This document shows positions 17,309-27,242 of a DNA stretch of 64,000 nucleotides, piece after piece. Numbering within the stretch: position 1 is the first letter of the stretch; every line of letters starts with the position of its first letter. The stretch lies in assembly GCF_026385485.1 (NCBI RefSeq), contig NZ_JANIDX010000007.1, positions 23,666 through 87,665 of the forward strand. The letters run 5' to 3'. A program made the position numbers and the translations under genes. The notes beneath the pieces are model-generated. The model made no database searches. It saw only the letters and a program-made list of their open reading frames with translations, and was not told where the DNA came from. This stretch comes from Bombella pollinis. GTDB taxonomy: Bacteria > Pseudomonadota > Alphaproteobacteria > Acetobacterales > Acetobacteraceae.

Positions 17309-20278
17309 ATGTCTGAGTCTGTCGAGAAGACCGATACCCTGTTTCGTGAACAACAAGACCGTTATCGCGGTACGGTGTTCCTTCCCAAAACTTCTTTTCC
17401 TATGCGGGGGAATCTCCCCAAGCGGGAGCCAGAGATTTTGGCGCAATGGGCCGAGACTGGGCTAGATGAGCAGATTCGCGAGGCAGGACGTAAGGCGGAG
17501 CGTATCTTCACCCTTCATGATGGCCCGCCTTATGCGAATGGGCATATCCATATCGGCCATGCGCTTAATAAGGTGATGAAGGATGTCATCAACCGGGCGC
17601 ATCGGATGGATGGGGCGGAGGTCCGCTATATGCCGGGGTGGGATTGCCACGGCCTGCCGATTGAATGGAAAGTTGAGGAAGAATATCGCAAAAAAGGCAA
17701 GGATAAGGACGCTGTGCCTGTCCTCCAATTCCGTGCGGAATGTCGTGAGTATGCGGCAAAATGGGTCGAGGCCCAGCGGGAGGATTTTAAGCGGTTAGGC
17801 ATTCAGGCAGAGTGGGATCATCGCTATGTGACGATGGATTTCTCCTCCGAGGCCCAGATTGTAGAAGAAATTGGCAAGTTTTTGCTCAATGGGCGGCTTT
17901 ATCGTGGGTTACGCCCTGTAATGTGGAGCCCTGTAGAAAAGACAGCCCTTGCCGAAGCGGAGGTCGAGTATCACGATATCACCTCCACAACGCTTTTTGT
18001 GGCTTTCCCGAATGTGAAGGACCCGACAGAGGGCCATAAGCTAGAGGGTGTCTCCGCAGTTATCTGGACGACAACGCCATGGACCATCCCCGTCAATCGT
18101 GCCCTCGCGGCAGGGCCGGAGATTCTCTATAGCGTCATTCAGGTTACCAGCGTGAAGGAGGGCAGCCTCGTGCCTGTGGGGGCCAAGCTGCTCATCGCTG
18201 AAGATCGTCTTACAGCTTTTGCGGAGGAAGCGGGCCTTAACGCCTATAATGTGCTGCATAGCTTGCCCGGCCAAGCCCTAGAGGGGGCTGTGTTTGCGCA
18301 CCCTTTGCGGGGGCGTGGGTTTGATTATGACGTGCCGCTCTTGCTGGGAGAGTTTGTCACGACTGATGCCGGTACAGGGTTAGTTCATATGGCCCCGGCC
18401 CATGGTCATGATGACTTTATGCTCTGTCGCGCTCATGGGGTGGAAGTCACGGAGGAGGTCCGTGATAACGGCACTTATGTGGAGTGGATGCCAGAGCTTG
18501 GCGGTGTGCATGTCTTTAAGGCTACGCAGCCTGTATGCAGCTTGCTGACCGAGGTACGCGAGGTTGCGCAGAAGGCAGGTCGGCCCGCTTGTGGCTTGAT
18601 GGCCCAGGCAGAGATTATCCACTCTTATCCTCATTCTTGGCGGTCTAAAAAGCCGGTGATTTTCCGGGCAACGCCGCAATGGTTCATCGCGATGGAGCCG
18701 CGTGAGGGTGATGAGGGCGGCCCCGGCCTGCGGGAGAAAGCTCTTAATGCGTTGGAGGATATTACCTTCGTTCCTGCAAGCGCGCGCCGCCGCTTAACCA
18801 GCATGATTGAGCAACGGCCCGATTGGTGTATTTCTCGCCAACGCTCTTGGGGCGTGCCGATTGCCGTATTTGTGGAGAAGCGCACCGGTGAGGTGCTGCG
18901 TGATGCGGAGGTCATGGCCCGCGTGGTGCAAAGCTTCCAAGAGCGTGGGGCAGATGCATGGTACGATACGGACCCTGCCATTTATCTTGGTGAAGGCCGC
19001 AACCCGGACGATTATGACCAAGTCTTTGATATTGTCGATGTCTGGTTTGAGAGTGGATGCAGCCATCGCTTTGTTCTGCATCAGGAAGGGGTGAATTACC
19101 CTGCTGATTTGTATTTGGAGGGCTCAGACCAGCATCGCGGTTGGTTCCAATCCTCTTTGTTGGAGAGTGTTGGGGCAGAAGGTGAGGCCTCCTATAAGGC
19201 GGTTGTGACCAATGGCTTTGTGCTGGATGGCCAAGGGCGGAAAATGTCCAAATCCCTCGGCAATACAATCGGGCCAAAGGATGTTACAGAGACCCTAGGG
19301 GCGGATGTATTGCGCCTATGGGTGTTGAACTCCGATACAAATGAGGACCTCCGCATCAGTAAGGAGATTCTCAAACAACAAGGCGAGCTGTATCGCCGCG
19401 TGCGTAATACGCTGCGTTGGTTGCTTGGCGCGCTTGAGGGGTTTGAGGCAGAGGAAGCTATCCCGCTTGGGTGGGAGGATGTTTCTGCCCCAGCTGATAA
19501 GGTGTTGCATAAGCTGTTCCCAGAGGATGCCGCGCGCGCATTACGCTATAAAACGACCGAGAAAGCGCGTAAGGCCCTGCCGCTTTTGGAGCAATATATC
19601 CTCCATCGCCTTTACGAGCTGTATCAGCGTATTCAAGAAGCGGTGCAGACTCATCAATGGAATGGCGTTTACCCGCTGCTGCATAATTTCTGCAATAATG
19701 AGCTTTCAGCCTTTTATTTCGACATCCGCAAAGATTGCCTCTATTGCGACCCGAAGGATTCGCCTAAACGCCGTGCAGCACGCACCGTGCTGGATATTCT
19801 CCATCGTGCTTTAACGACATGGCTTGCCCCGGCTTTGGTCTTTACGGCAGAAGAATCATGGCAGGCGCGTTTTGGGACGGAAAGCAGCGTACATGCAGAG
19901 CGTTTCTTCGTGCCTGAAGATGGCTGGCATAACCCGGTTTTAATCGAACATTGGGAGCTGGTACGTCAGGTACGTCGTCGGGTGAATACAGCGTTAGAGG
20001 CTGCACGGCGGGAAGGGCTTATTGGCTCCTCGCTGGAAGCACAAGTGATCCTTTCTCTCACGCCGGAGGAGCAAGCGGCTTCGGAGGGTGTGGATTGGGC
20101 GACGCTGTGCTTGGCTTCGGAAGTGCATCTACAAGAGGGTAGTGATGCAGACCCCGTACAGGTGCGCCGTGCAGATGGGCAGAAATGCGCGCGCTGTTGG
20201 CGTGTCCTACCTGATGTGGGGCAGAATGAGGAACATACGCATCTCTGCTTGCGCTGTGTGGAGGCGGTAAGCGCATGA
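17309..20278 (+). CDS. ileS: Isoleucyl-tRNA synthetase
   Basis: 989 residues, class I synthetase. HIGH is at 81-84 in PYANGHIHIGHA; KMSKS is at 645-649 in GRKMSKSLGN. The editing CP1 domain lies between them (TTTPWTIPVNRAL). A C-terminal zinc finger is visible as CARCW and CLRC near residues 965-985. Its stop overlaps the lspA start by 4 nt. A tRNA-Ile2 candidate, one of its substrates, is encoded at 44446. Confidence 0.97.
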   Translation: MSESVEKTDTLFREQQDRYRGTVFLPKTSFPMRGNLPKREPEILAQWAETGLDEQIREAGRKAERIFTLHDGPPYANGHIHIGHALNKVMKDVINRAHRMDGAEVRYMPGWDCHGLPIEWKVEEEYRKKGKDKDAVPVLQFRAECREYAAKWVEAQREDFKRLGIQAEWDHRYVTMDFSSEAQIVEEIGKFLLNGRLYRGLRPVMWSPVEKTALAEAEVEYHDITSTTLFVAFPNVKDPTEGHKLEGVSAVIWTTTPWTIPVNRALAAGPEILYSVIQVTSVKEGSLVPVGAKLLIAEDRLTAFAEEAGLNAYNVLHSLPGQALEGAVFAHPLRGRGFDYDVPLLLGEFVTTDAGTGLVHMAPAHGHDDFMLCRAHGVEVTEEVRDNGTYVEWMPELGGVHVFKATQPVCSLLTEVREVAQKAGRPACGLMAQAEIIHSYPHSWRSKKPVIFRATPQWFIAMEPREGDEGGPGLREKALNALEDITFVPASARRRLTSMIEQRPDWCISRQRSWGVPIAVFVEKRTGEVLRDAEVMARVVQSFQERGADAWYDTDPAIYLGEGRNPDDYDQVFDIVDVWFESGCSHRFVLHQEGVNYPADLYLEGSDQHRGWFQSSLLESVGAEGEASYKAVVTNGFVLDGQGRKMSKSLGNTIGPKDVTETLGADVLRLWVLNSDTNEDLRISKEILKQQGELYRRVRNTLRWLLGALEGFEAEEAIPLGWEDVSAPADKVLHKLFPEDAARALRYKTTEKARKALPLLEQYILHRLYELYQRIQEAVQTHQWNGVYPLLHNFCNNELSAFYFDIRKDCLYCDPKDSPKRRAARTVLDILHRALTTWLAPALVFTAEESWQARFGTESSVHAERFFVPEDGWHNPVLIEHWELVRQVRRRVNTALEAARREGLIGSSLEAQVILSLTPEEQAASEGVDWATLCLASEVHLQEGSDADPVQVRRADGQKCARCWRVLPDVGQNEEHTHLCLRCVEAVSA

Positions 20279-20820
20279 TGTCCCCAACCGGGCCGGAGCC
20301 TCAGAGTGAGGCGAAGGCTTCCTCGCCTGTGACGTCTCAATCTACGCCGCGTTGGCGGCGTGTTGGGGTGGTGGTCGCTTTACTCGTCTTATTGGTGGAT
20401 CAAATCAGTAAGGCATGGATTTTACAGGGATTAGACCTCCCTGCAAAACGGAGTGTTGTGATCTTCCCGTGGCTTAATTTTACGATGGTGTGGAACCACG
20501 CTGTGACCTTCGGCATGTTTGGAGGGCATGGGCGATGGGTGTTTATCATCATTTCGGCTTTAGCTGTACTGGGGCTGTTATGTGTGCTGGCACGTTCGCG
20601 CCGCCGGTTGGTAAGTGTTGCCTGTGGTGGGATTATTGGCGGGGCGATTGGGAATGTGATTGACCGCCTACGTTACGGGGCTGTGGTGGATTTTCTCCAT
20701 TTCCATATTGGGCAATGGTCTTGGTACGTTTTTAATATTGCAGATTCGGCCATTGTGTGTGGTGTTGGGCTGTGGCTGCTTGATTCTTTCTTGGTAGAGA
20801 GGCGGTCACATCATGGATAA
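20275..20820 (+). CDS. lspA: Lipoprotein signal peptidase II
   Basis: 181 residues with four hydrophobic segments. Catalytic aspartates are D130 in GNVIDRLRYG and D157 in FNIADSAI; the periplasmic loop motif is NHAVTFGMF where many homologues have N-x-GAAFG. It removes signal peptides from diacylglyceryl-modified prolipoproteins, of which this window encodes several. About 25 extra polar residues precede TM1. It overlaps ileS by 4 nt and the DUF3035 gene by 8 nt. Confidence 0.95.
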   Translation: MMSPTGPEPQSEAKASSPVTSQSTPRWRRVGVVVALLVLLVDQISKAWILQGLDLPAKRSVVIFPWLNFTMVWNHAVTFGMFGGHGRWVFIIISALAVLGLLCVLARSRRRLVSVACGGIIGGAIGNVIDRLRYGAVVDFLHFHIGQWSWYVFNIADSAIVCGVGLWLLDSFLVERRSHHG

Positions 20821-21439
20821 AATGACAAGCGGCTTGCTCATTAAGGGTAGGACGGCTATAGGATTGAGCTATCTTCTTGTCAGTGCAATGCGGGAACCTG
20901 TCATGCGGCGTTTTGCTCCTTCAATTATGCGTTATGGGGTTCGGTTGGGGATTACGGCCTCGGTCGGGCTTGCGCTGGCGGGCTGTTCTGGTAGCGATGT
21001 TGCGCGCGGCTTTGGCCTGAAGCGTAGTTTGCCGGATGAATATGTGGTCACAACGCGTGCGCCCCTCTCCATGCCCCCATCGGAGAAACTGGCTCTACCG
21101 GGTTCTGCCAGTGCGAACCGTCCCGATGAAAGCCCGCGTATGCAAGCTCTTGAGACGCTGGATCCTGATGCGGCCTTGCATCCTAATGCTGGGGCGGATA
21201 GTGCAGGCCAAGAAGCCCTTGTAAAGAATGCGGCTACTGCCTCACATGCACCGACTAATGCCGAGCTAGGTGATGCTGATGCAGGCTTTGTGGATAGTCT
21301 GCTCTTCTGGCGCGGGGGCCGTGCGGGGAGTGTGGTTGATGGTGAGGCCGAAAATCGCCGCATCCAAAAGGCAGAGGCTTTAGGGCAGAGCTTTACAGAA
21401 GGCGCTACGCCTACTTTAAAGAAAAGCGGTAAGAAGTAA
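20813..21439 (+). CDS. DUF3035 (BamF-like) lipoprotein
   Basis: 208 residues. After an unusually long N-terminus comes a signal peptide-like stretch (GVRLGITASVGLALAGC) with lipobox LAGC, then GLKRSLPDEYVVTTRAPLSMPP, the signature of alphaproteobacterial DUF3035 proteins, which I recall being linked to the BAM outer-membrane assembly complex. It follows lspA as in many alphaproteobacteria. The start at 20813 overlaps lspA and is preceded by GAGAGGCGG; ATG codons at 20888 or 20903 would give a more usual signal peptide length. BAM membership is inferred from family only. Confidence 0.75.
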   Translation: MDKMTSGLLIKGRTAIGLSYLLVSAMREPVMRRFAPSIMRYGVRLGITASVGLALAGCSGSDVARGFGLKRSLPDEYVVTTRAPLSMPPSEKLALPGSASANRPDESPRMQALETLDPDAALHPNAGADSAGQEALVKNAATASHAPTNAELGDADAGFVDSLLFWRGGRAGSVVDGEAENRRIQKAEALGQSFTEGATPTLKKSGKK

Positions 21440-21487
21440 GGAGGTTTGCCCTCCTCTCTTACGAGGCCTTCTTACGGGGAAGGGTAT

Positions 21488-23377
21488 ATGGCACGGCCTG
21501 TAATTCGCCGTTTGTCTGATCATGTTGTGGACCTTATCGCAGCGGGTGAGGTGGTAGAGCGGCCTGCTGCGGCCCTTAAAGAGCTTGTCGAAAATGCGTT
21601 AGATGCCGGGGCCACACGGATAGATGTGGCTCTGCGCGGTGGTGGTCGTGACGTTATTGAGGTTGTCGATAATGGTCGGGGGATGGATGCGGAGGAGCTT
21701 CCCCTCGCGGTGCAGCGTCATTGTACCTCCAAGTTACCTGATGATAATTTAACAGCCATTCAGACTTTAGGCTTCCGTGGGGAGGCTTTGCCCTCCATTG
21801 GGGCGAGTGCCCGCTTATCTTTAGTATCCCGTACGGCAGAGGCAGAGTCCGCATGGGAGTTATCGGTGGAAGGCGGGGTGATGAAAGGCCCCTTCCCCGC
21901 GGCAGGCAGCGTAGGGACGCGCGTTGTGGTGCGGGATTTGTTTTTCGCCACACCAGCGCGGCGGAAGTTTCTTAAAACCGTGCGGGTTGAAAGCGGCCAT
22001 GCTGAGAGCGTCATGCGCCGGATTGCCCTTAGCGCGCCAGAATGTGCCTTTCGCGTTACCTTTGATGGGCGAGAGATTATGAATCTACCGCCGCAAGATA
22101 TGCCGGGCCGTGTTGCTTCTATTTTAGCGGTGCCTGAGGATAACTTGCTGCATCTGGATGAGCAACGCGGGGCTATGCGGTTAAGCGGCTATTTATGTGG
22201 GCCGGGGGAGAGCCGGCGCACGGGGGCAGGGCAATTCATGCTCGTCAATCATCGTCCCGTGGTGGACCCCGTTTTAAGAACAGCGGTGCGCGTTGCTTAT
22301 AGGCCTGTGATAGAGCGTGGGCGTTTTCCCATTTTCTTATTGCATCTTCAAGTACCGTTAGAGCGTGTGGATGTGAATGTTCATCCCGCTAAAACGGAGC
22401 TGCGTTTTGCTGATGAGGCCGAGGTGCGTGGCTTTGTGATTGGGGCGGTAGGCCGTGCCCTTGCGCGTGGGGCAGGTGAAGGCGGTGGGATTCAGGCAGA
22501 CCTTAGCGTCATTGGTCGCCATGCAGGGCAAGAGGCAGCCCAGTTAAGCCAAAGCCACGCCTCCGCTTCCCAACAACGGTTAGATACTATTCCTGCGCGG
22601 GATTTTGGGTTTGGCCCTTCCGTACGGCGTCTAACACCTCCGCAAGGGGGGCGTAGCCAGCATGGTGAGGGCGTAGCAGAGGGGCAGCGTTCTTACACTA
22701 CGGCATTTGCTGGGTTGGATGAGCGTGCGATGGCCGTGCAGCCGGATTCATCAGAGCCGCAAACTGTACCGCCTTTTTATCCTCTCGGTGTGCCGATTGG
22801 GCAGATTCACGCCACTTATATTCTCTCCATCGCGCCGAATGGGGATTTAATCCTCACCGACCAACATGCCGCGCATGAACGCTTAACGCATGAGCGTTTG
22901 CGTGCGCGTTTTGCAGAGGGGGCTATAACCGCACAGGCTCTCCTCATGCCGGAGGTTGTGGACCTCCCTCATGATGAAAGCATAGCCCTTTTGCAGTGCG
23001 CGGAGGAGCTTGCCGGTTTGGGGTTAGAGATTGAGGCCTTTGGCAGTGGGAGCATCCTTGTCCGTAGCCTTCCTGCCCCGTTAAGCGGTGGTGATGTTGC
23101 CGGGTTGCTGCGCGATGTAGCCGAAGAACTCGCCCAAATGCCCGATTTAGCAGCACGGCAGACGGATAGTTTGGAGTCCCGGTTTGAGGCCATCATGGCG
23201 CGGATGGCGTGCCATGGCAGTATTCGGGCCGGGCGCATCCTCAAGCAGGAGGAGATGGAGGCCCTCTTACGGGGGATGGAGCAGCACCCGCGCGCTAATA
23301 CCTGCCCTCATGGTCGTCCTACATGGTTACGGTTAGACCGCGCAGGGCTAGAGACATTATTCGGCCGGGTAAAATAA
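21488..23377 (+). CDS. mutL: DNA mismatch repair protein MutL
   Basis: 629 residues from ATG 21488 (GGGGAAGGG just upstream); a TTG at 21446 would add 14 residues. The N-terminal GHKL ATPase shows LIAAGEVVERPAAALKELVENALDAGA, DNGRGM and GFRGEAL. A Gln/Ser-rich linker follows. The C-terminal domain has DQHAAHERLTHE from about residue 458, matching the metal-binding DQHAx2Ex4E endonuclease motif, plus a late ACHGSIRAG and CPHGRPTW. MutL here is therefore probably a nicking endonuclease, as expected for a bacterium that lacks MutH-directed repair. Confidence 0.96.
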   Translation: MARPVIRRLSDHVVDLIAAGEVVERPAAALKELVENALDAGATRIDVALRGGGRDVIEVVDNGRGMDAEELPLAVQRHCTSKLPDDNLTAIQTLGFRGEALPSIGASARLSLVSRTAEAESAWELSVEGGVMKGPFPAAGSVGTRVVVRDLFFATPARRKFLKTVRVESGHAESVMRRIALSAPECAFRVTFDGREIMNLPPQDMPGRVASILAVPEDNLLHLDEQRGAMRLSGYLCGPGESRRTGAGQFMLVNHRPVVDPVLRTAVRVAYRPVIERGRFPIFLLHLQVPLERVDVNVHPAKTELRFADEAEVRGFVIGAVGRALARGAGEGGGIQADLSVIGRHAGQEAAQLSQSHASASQQRLDTIPARDFGFGPSVRRLTPPQGGRSQHGEGVAEGQRSYTTAFAGLDERAMAVQPDSSEPQTVPPFYPLGVPIGQIHATYILSIAPNGDLILTDQHAAHERLTHERLRARFAEGAITAQALLMPEVVDLPHDESIALLQCAEELAGLGLEIEAFGSGSILVRSLPAPLSGGDVAGLLRDVAEELAQMPDLAARQTDSLESRFEAIMARMACHGSIRAGRILKQEEMEALLRGMEQHPRANTCPHGRPTWLRLDRAGLETLFGRVK

Positions 23378-23544
23378 CGTCCCATCAACAGGCCTCTCAC
23401 AGTCTTTTGACATATTTTCAGGCAGTTATGGGGCGCACCCTATGGGTTTTAGGCAGAAAAGAGCGGTAAGATTAACGCCACAGAGGTGGGGCCTCTCTTG
23501 ACTGGAAGGAACCTCCTAAAAGAATGTCTTAAAAAGAGGATGAC

Positions 23545-25260
23545 ATGACCGCGATTGTTGATGACCTAAAAACCGTTGTTGGGAAACGTAACGTCCTAAC
23601 AGCGGAGGGAGCCACTTATGGGTATCGTAAGGGCTTTCGCTTTGGTGATGGCAAGGTGGAAGCGGTCGTGATTCCACGTTCGTTGGTCGAGCTATGGCAT
23701 GTGGCAACGCTTGCGGTAGCAGCAGGGCGTATCATTTTAATGCAGGCCTCTAATACTGGCCTGACAGGTGGTTCCACCCCCGATGGGGATGATTATGACC
23801 GCCCCATCATTCTCATCAGTACAAGGCGATTAAAGGGGATTCAGCTTCTTGGGGAGGGTAAGCAAGTTGTCTGCCTCCCCGGGGCAGACCTCTACGAGCT
23901 GGAGGACCGGCTTGCGCCTCTTGGGCGGGAGCCTCATTCAGTGATTGGCTCATCTTGCATCGGGGCTTCTGTCTTGGGTGGGGTGAGTAATAATTCCGGC
24001 GGTGCACTCGTCCAGCGGGGGCCAGCCTATACGGAGATGGCCCTTTATGGTCAGGTAGATGCACACGGTAAGCTGCATCTGGTCAATCATCTAGGCATAC
24101 GCTTCCCCAATGCGCAAACGGCCGAGGAGGTTTTAGAAGCCTTAGAGCATGGCCAATATCATCCAGAGGATGTTGATTGGTCGGGTCAGCAAAAAGCCCA
24201 TGATGATGATTATGTAACGCGGATTCGGCAGGTCGATGCAGAGACGCCGGGCCGGTATAATGCAGACCCCGGCCGTTTATTTGAGGCCTCTGGCAATGCG
24301 GGGAAGTTGATTGTCTTTGCGGTGCGGTTAGATACATTCCCCGCCGCGCAGGAGACAGCCGTATTTTACCTTGGGACAAACCAGACCAAAACGCTGGAAA
24401 CTGTGCGCCGTGCCTTGTTGACAGAGTTTGAGGAACTCCCCATCGCTGGTGAATATATGCACCGTGATGCTTTTGAGGTCACCGATCATTACGGGCGGGA
24501 TACTGTGGCGATGATTCGCTATTTGGGGACGAAGCATCTACCTGCGCTATTTCGTGCGAAAGCGTGGGTGGATTCGCTATCTCGCCGGTTTCAGTGGGTG
24601 CCTGATGGGTTGAGCGACCGGGTGATGCAGTCTGTAAGTCGACTTTTGCCCTCGCAAGTCCCCGCGCGTTTAATGGCTTATTATAAACGCTATGAGCATC
24701 ACCTCATGCTACGGGTGTCAGGCCGTTTGGCGCAGCAGGTGCAGCCATGGTTAGACCGCTTTTTTGCTGAGGGTGGGGAGGGTGAAGGGGCCTTCTTTAC
24801 CTGTACTGCAGAGGAAGGCAAATTAGCCTTTTTGCATCGTTTTGCCGCAGCCGGGGCGGCTAATCGTTATAATGTCGTCCACGCCCACATGACGGGCGGT
24901 ATGATGGCTTTGGATATTGCCCTCCGCCGTAATGACTGGGATTGGTTTGAGCAACTCCCCCCAGAGATAGACGATAAATTAGTCATGAAGCTCTATTACG
25001 GGCACTTCCTCTGCCATGTCATGCATCAGGATTATGTGGTTAAAGCCGGTGTGGACCCGATGGAGGTGGAAAAAACTATGATGTGGCCTCTGCTCGATAA
25101 ACGCGGTGCTCGTTATCCTGCTGAGCATAATGTTGGCCATCTCTACCAAGCCCCGCAAAGCATGGTGGAGCATTACCGCAAATTGGACCCCTGTAATTGC
25201 CTAAATCCCGGCATTGGCCGTCAGACCAAGCAAAAAAACTGGGTTGCTGAGAGCGTTTAA
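23545..25260 (+). CDS. dld: Quinone-dependent D-lactate dehydrogenase
   Basis: 571 residues, the usual Dld size. The N-terminal FAD-binding PCMH-type domain shows MQASNTGLTGGSTPDGDDYDRP and HSVIGSSCIGASVLGGVSNNSGG. The C-terminal membrane-binding D-lactate dehydrogenase domain runs through LMLRVSGRLAQQVQPW to HQDYVVKAGVDP. A peripheral inner-membrane enzyme that oxidises D-lactate to pyruvate and passes electrons to ubiquinone. It has a good Shine-Dalgarno (AAAGAGG) 6-8 nt before ATG and stands alone. Lactate use is a known trait of acetic acid bacteria. Confidence 0.94.
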   Translation: MTAIVDDLKTVVGKRNVLTAEGATYGYRKGFRFGDGKVEAVVIPRSLVELWHVATLAVAAGRIILMQASNTGLTGGSTPDGDDYDRPIILISTRRLKGIQLLGEGKQVVCLPGADLYELEDRLAPLGREPHSVIGSSCIGASVLGGVSNNSGGALVQRGPAYTEMALYGQVDAHGKLHLVNHLGIRFPNAQTAEEVLEALEHGQYHPEDVDWSGQQKAHDDDYVTRIRQVDAETPGRYNADPGRLFEASGNAGKLIVFAVRLDTFPAAQETAVFYLGTNQTKTLETVRRALLTEFEELPIAGEYMHRDAFEVTDHYGRDTVAMIRYLGTKHLPALFRAKAWVDSLSRRFQWVPDGLSDRVMQSVSRLLPSQVPARLMAYYKRYEHHLMLRVSGRLAQQVQPWLDRFFAEGGEGEGAFFTCTAEEGKLAFLHRFAAAGAANRYNVVHAHMTGGMMALDIALRRNDWDWFEQLPPEIDDKLVMKLYYGHFLCHVMHQDYVVKAGVDPMEVEKTMMWPLLDKRGARYPAEHNVGHLYQAPQSMVEHYRKLDPCNCLNPGIGRQTKQKNWVAESV

Positions 25261-25274
25261 GGGAAGAAGAACTT

Positions 25275-25835
25275 TTAGAGAAAATCGTCTTCCCTAAGGG
25301 GGATGGGGGTGAGGGTTTCTGGCAGATAGAGCGGATGTTCTGGCCGGTGGCCCTTGCGGCTAAGCCTGAGGGCTGTGACCTCGTACCCTGCGCGCAGTAA
25401 GAGCAAAGCAACCTCAGGCCCACGGGCACGGAGTGCTTTGGCTTGTGGCGTGCCATAGGCCAGCACGATGCGCTCTGCATGGGCGGCCATCTCTAAAAGA
25501 TAATGATTTGTCTCAGGCCCAATAGGGTCTGGGACTTCCAAAAGGCGTTTTTGGTCTGTGCAGCGATACGCAAAGCTATTGCCTACAAACATCCCGCCAT
25601 AGCCCCATTTACGGCTATAACGCTGGCATTTTGCAACAGAGCGATCATCTCCATATTCTGTGGCGACAGAGGGGTTCATCATCACCCACATAATGAGCGG
25701 TTTTGTCTCATCCCACACACGGCGTAGGGTGTAACGGTAGCATTCCCCCGGTCCGTCATAACGGGCTGTGCTGGTGACATCATCCGCCAAACGCAGCGGT
25801 TTAGCCGTCCCGACATGATGCGTTGATTTAGCCAT
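25275..25835 (-). CDS. DUF1643 domain-containing protein
   Basis: 186 residues. The pattern YRYTLRRVWDETKPLIMWVMMNPSVA, then DDRSVAKCQRYSRKWGYGGMFVGNSFAYR, is that of DUF1643, a widespread soluble family of unknown activity. No signal peptide. Convergent with dld, with only 14 nt between the stops; an imperfect IR (GGGAAGA at 25261 and TCTTCCC at 25288) spans that junction and might stop transcription from either side. The function cannot be assigned. Confidence 0.8.
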   Translation of the reverse strand: MAKSTHHVGTAKPLRLADDVTSTARYDGPGECYRYTLRRVWDETKPLIMWVMMNPSVATEYGDDRSVAKCQRYSRKWGYGGMFVGNSFAYRCTDQKRLLEVPDPIGPETNHYLLEMAAHAERIVLAYGTPQAKALRARGPEVALLLLRAGYEVTALRLSRKGHRPEHPLYLPETLTPIPLREDDFL

Positions 25836-25861
25836 AAATCATCTCCAGAGATGGGGAAGGC

Positions 25862-27013
25862 TTAAAAATGGGCCCCGGGGGGGACTGTTACACAAGGGGA
25901 GATGCCATGGAGGCGTCTGCACGCATCGACAGCCTGACTATGGGTAAGATTTGTCAAACGAGCGCGGTAGAGCGTGCCGTGATTTGTGTGTGTTTGCATA
26001 ATGTGGATGACGGCCTCACCGGCAATGGGGGTGATGCGGGGGCGTAATTTTGTGGCCGTCATATGAGCTTGGTTTTTCCCTGCATAGCTCCCAAGCTGAA
26101 TGGCCCAATCATGGGTGGATTCCGCCATCATATCTGTAGCGCGTGTACGGCTGGTGGGGGCGTCAGCTAGCGGGATAGAGCGGATGCGGAGCGTATTGGC
26201 CTCTGGCCGCGGCTTTGCCCGTTGGGGGGCTGTGTGTTGCAGTGGAGGAGCGACCGGCTCTACCGGTGATGGCGTGAAGCCGCGTGAAGCCCAAGCGGCG
26301 CGTATATCCTGCGTCTCCGCAGTTTGGACGGCTTGCTCGGCGATTGGGGCGGCATCAGCCGGTAGGGCAGCCTCTGGATTATAATGGCGGCTCATCCTCG
26401 CTGTACGGTCGTGGCGGGCGACAATGAGGTCATTTTGCGAGCGTTGACGTGGCCAAATCCCAACGATTTTAGGCGCAATGGCCGCAACATAATTGCGTGT
26501 CTCGCGTGGGAGGGCACGATTTTGGCGGAGATAATGGTCCAAACTTCCGGGGCCATAATTATAGGCCGCTAAAAAGCCCGGGGAGCCATAAATATCATAC
26601 ATTTGGCGGAGATAGGCCGTGCCTGCCAAAATGTTATCGTGCGGGTCGTAAGGGTCGGGGCCGAGATTATATTGGGCGCGGAGATCATCATAAGAGGGAG
26701 GCATAATCTGCATTAGCCCCATTGCGCCGGGCGTAGAGGTAATAAAATTGCCCGAACTATCATAAAGATGCCCACCCGATTCTTGATGAATGACAGCGCG
26801 AATCCATTCCGTGGGGACATCAAAACGGTTGGAGGCTTCCTCAATATAAGGCCCCCAAGGGTCATCAGGGGGCCCGGGAGGTGTGTAATGTGAGCGCGCA
26901 TGAGCGCGATAATCAGCTTGTTCCTCCATCACAGGCATGGCCGGTGTGGTTGGGTGGGAGGCACAGGCCGCCAGCAAAGTAGGCAGGAGCAAAGCCAAAA
27001 AGAAACGGACCAT
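25862..27013 (-). CDS. Lytic transglycosylase (SLT) lipoprotein with SPOR-like C-terminus
   Basis: 383 residues from ATG 27013; the longer frame to 27043 would add 10 residues before the signal peptide. Lipobox LAAC follows MVRFFLALLLPTL. The SLT domain has catalytic Glu78 in AVIHQESGG, then PGAMGLMQIMPPSY and FLAAYNYGPGS, as in soluble lytic transglycosylases. The last 75 residues (WAIQLGSYAGKNQAHMTATKL to the C-terminus) look like a SPOR peptidoglycan-binding domain. It would cleave glycan strands at the cell envelope, perhaps at the septum. The lipobox and SPOR-like region together suggest an RlpA-like location, but the catalytic fold is SLT. Confidence 0.87.
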   Translation of the reverse strand: MVRFFLALLLPTLLAACASHPTTPAMPVMEEQADYRAHARSHYTPPGPPDDPWGPYIEEASNRFDVPTEWIRAVIHQESGGHLYDSSGNFITSTPGAMGLMQIMPPSYDDLRAQYNLGPDPYDPHDNILAGTAYLRQMYDIYGSPGFLAAYNYGPGSLDHYLRQNRALPRETRNYVAAIAPKIVGIWPRQRSQNDLIVARHDRTARMSRHYNPEAALPADAAPIAEQAVQTAETQDIRAAWASRGFTPSPVEPVAPPLQHTAPQRAKPRPEANTLRIRSIPLADAPTSRTRATDMMAESTHDWAIQLGSYAGKNQAHMTATKLRPRITPIAGEAVIHIMQTHTNHGTLYRARLTNLTHSQAVDACRRLHGISPCVTVPPGAHF

Positions 27014-27242
27014 ACGTGCAGGGGCAGCAGCAGTGCAAATCATGGAGGCGTCCAGTGCAAAGGCGGTAAAGGAGGTTTTTTTATCATGAAATTATAAAAA
27101 TGGAGATAAATAGGTGCGTTTGGTAAAAATTATGTTAACTTATAAATCTAGCCTTCGCTGCTCTGATTTTCTATAAGGTCGTTAAGACTATGCAGTGTTA
27201 TGGGTAGTGATGTGTTGAACTTAGAGATTGGGGTATAGAAGG

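Noticed and set aside
21446..21487. TTG start for mutL 42 nt upstream of the chosen ATG
   Set aside because: TAAGGAGG sits only a few bases before the TTG and the extra residues do not resemble MutL; ATG 21488 opens directly into the conserved domain.
25261..25294. Inverted repeat GGGAAGA/TCTTCCC at the dld-DUF1643 junction as a terminator
   Set aside because: The stem is 7 bp with a 20-nt loop and no T-run on either strand, so it is mentioned only as a possibility.
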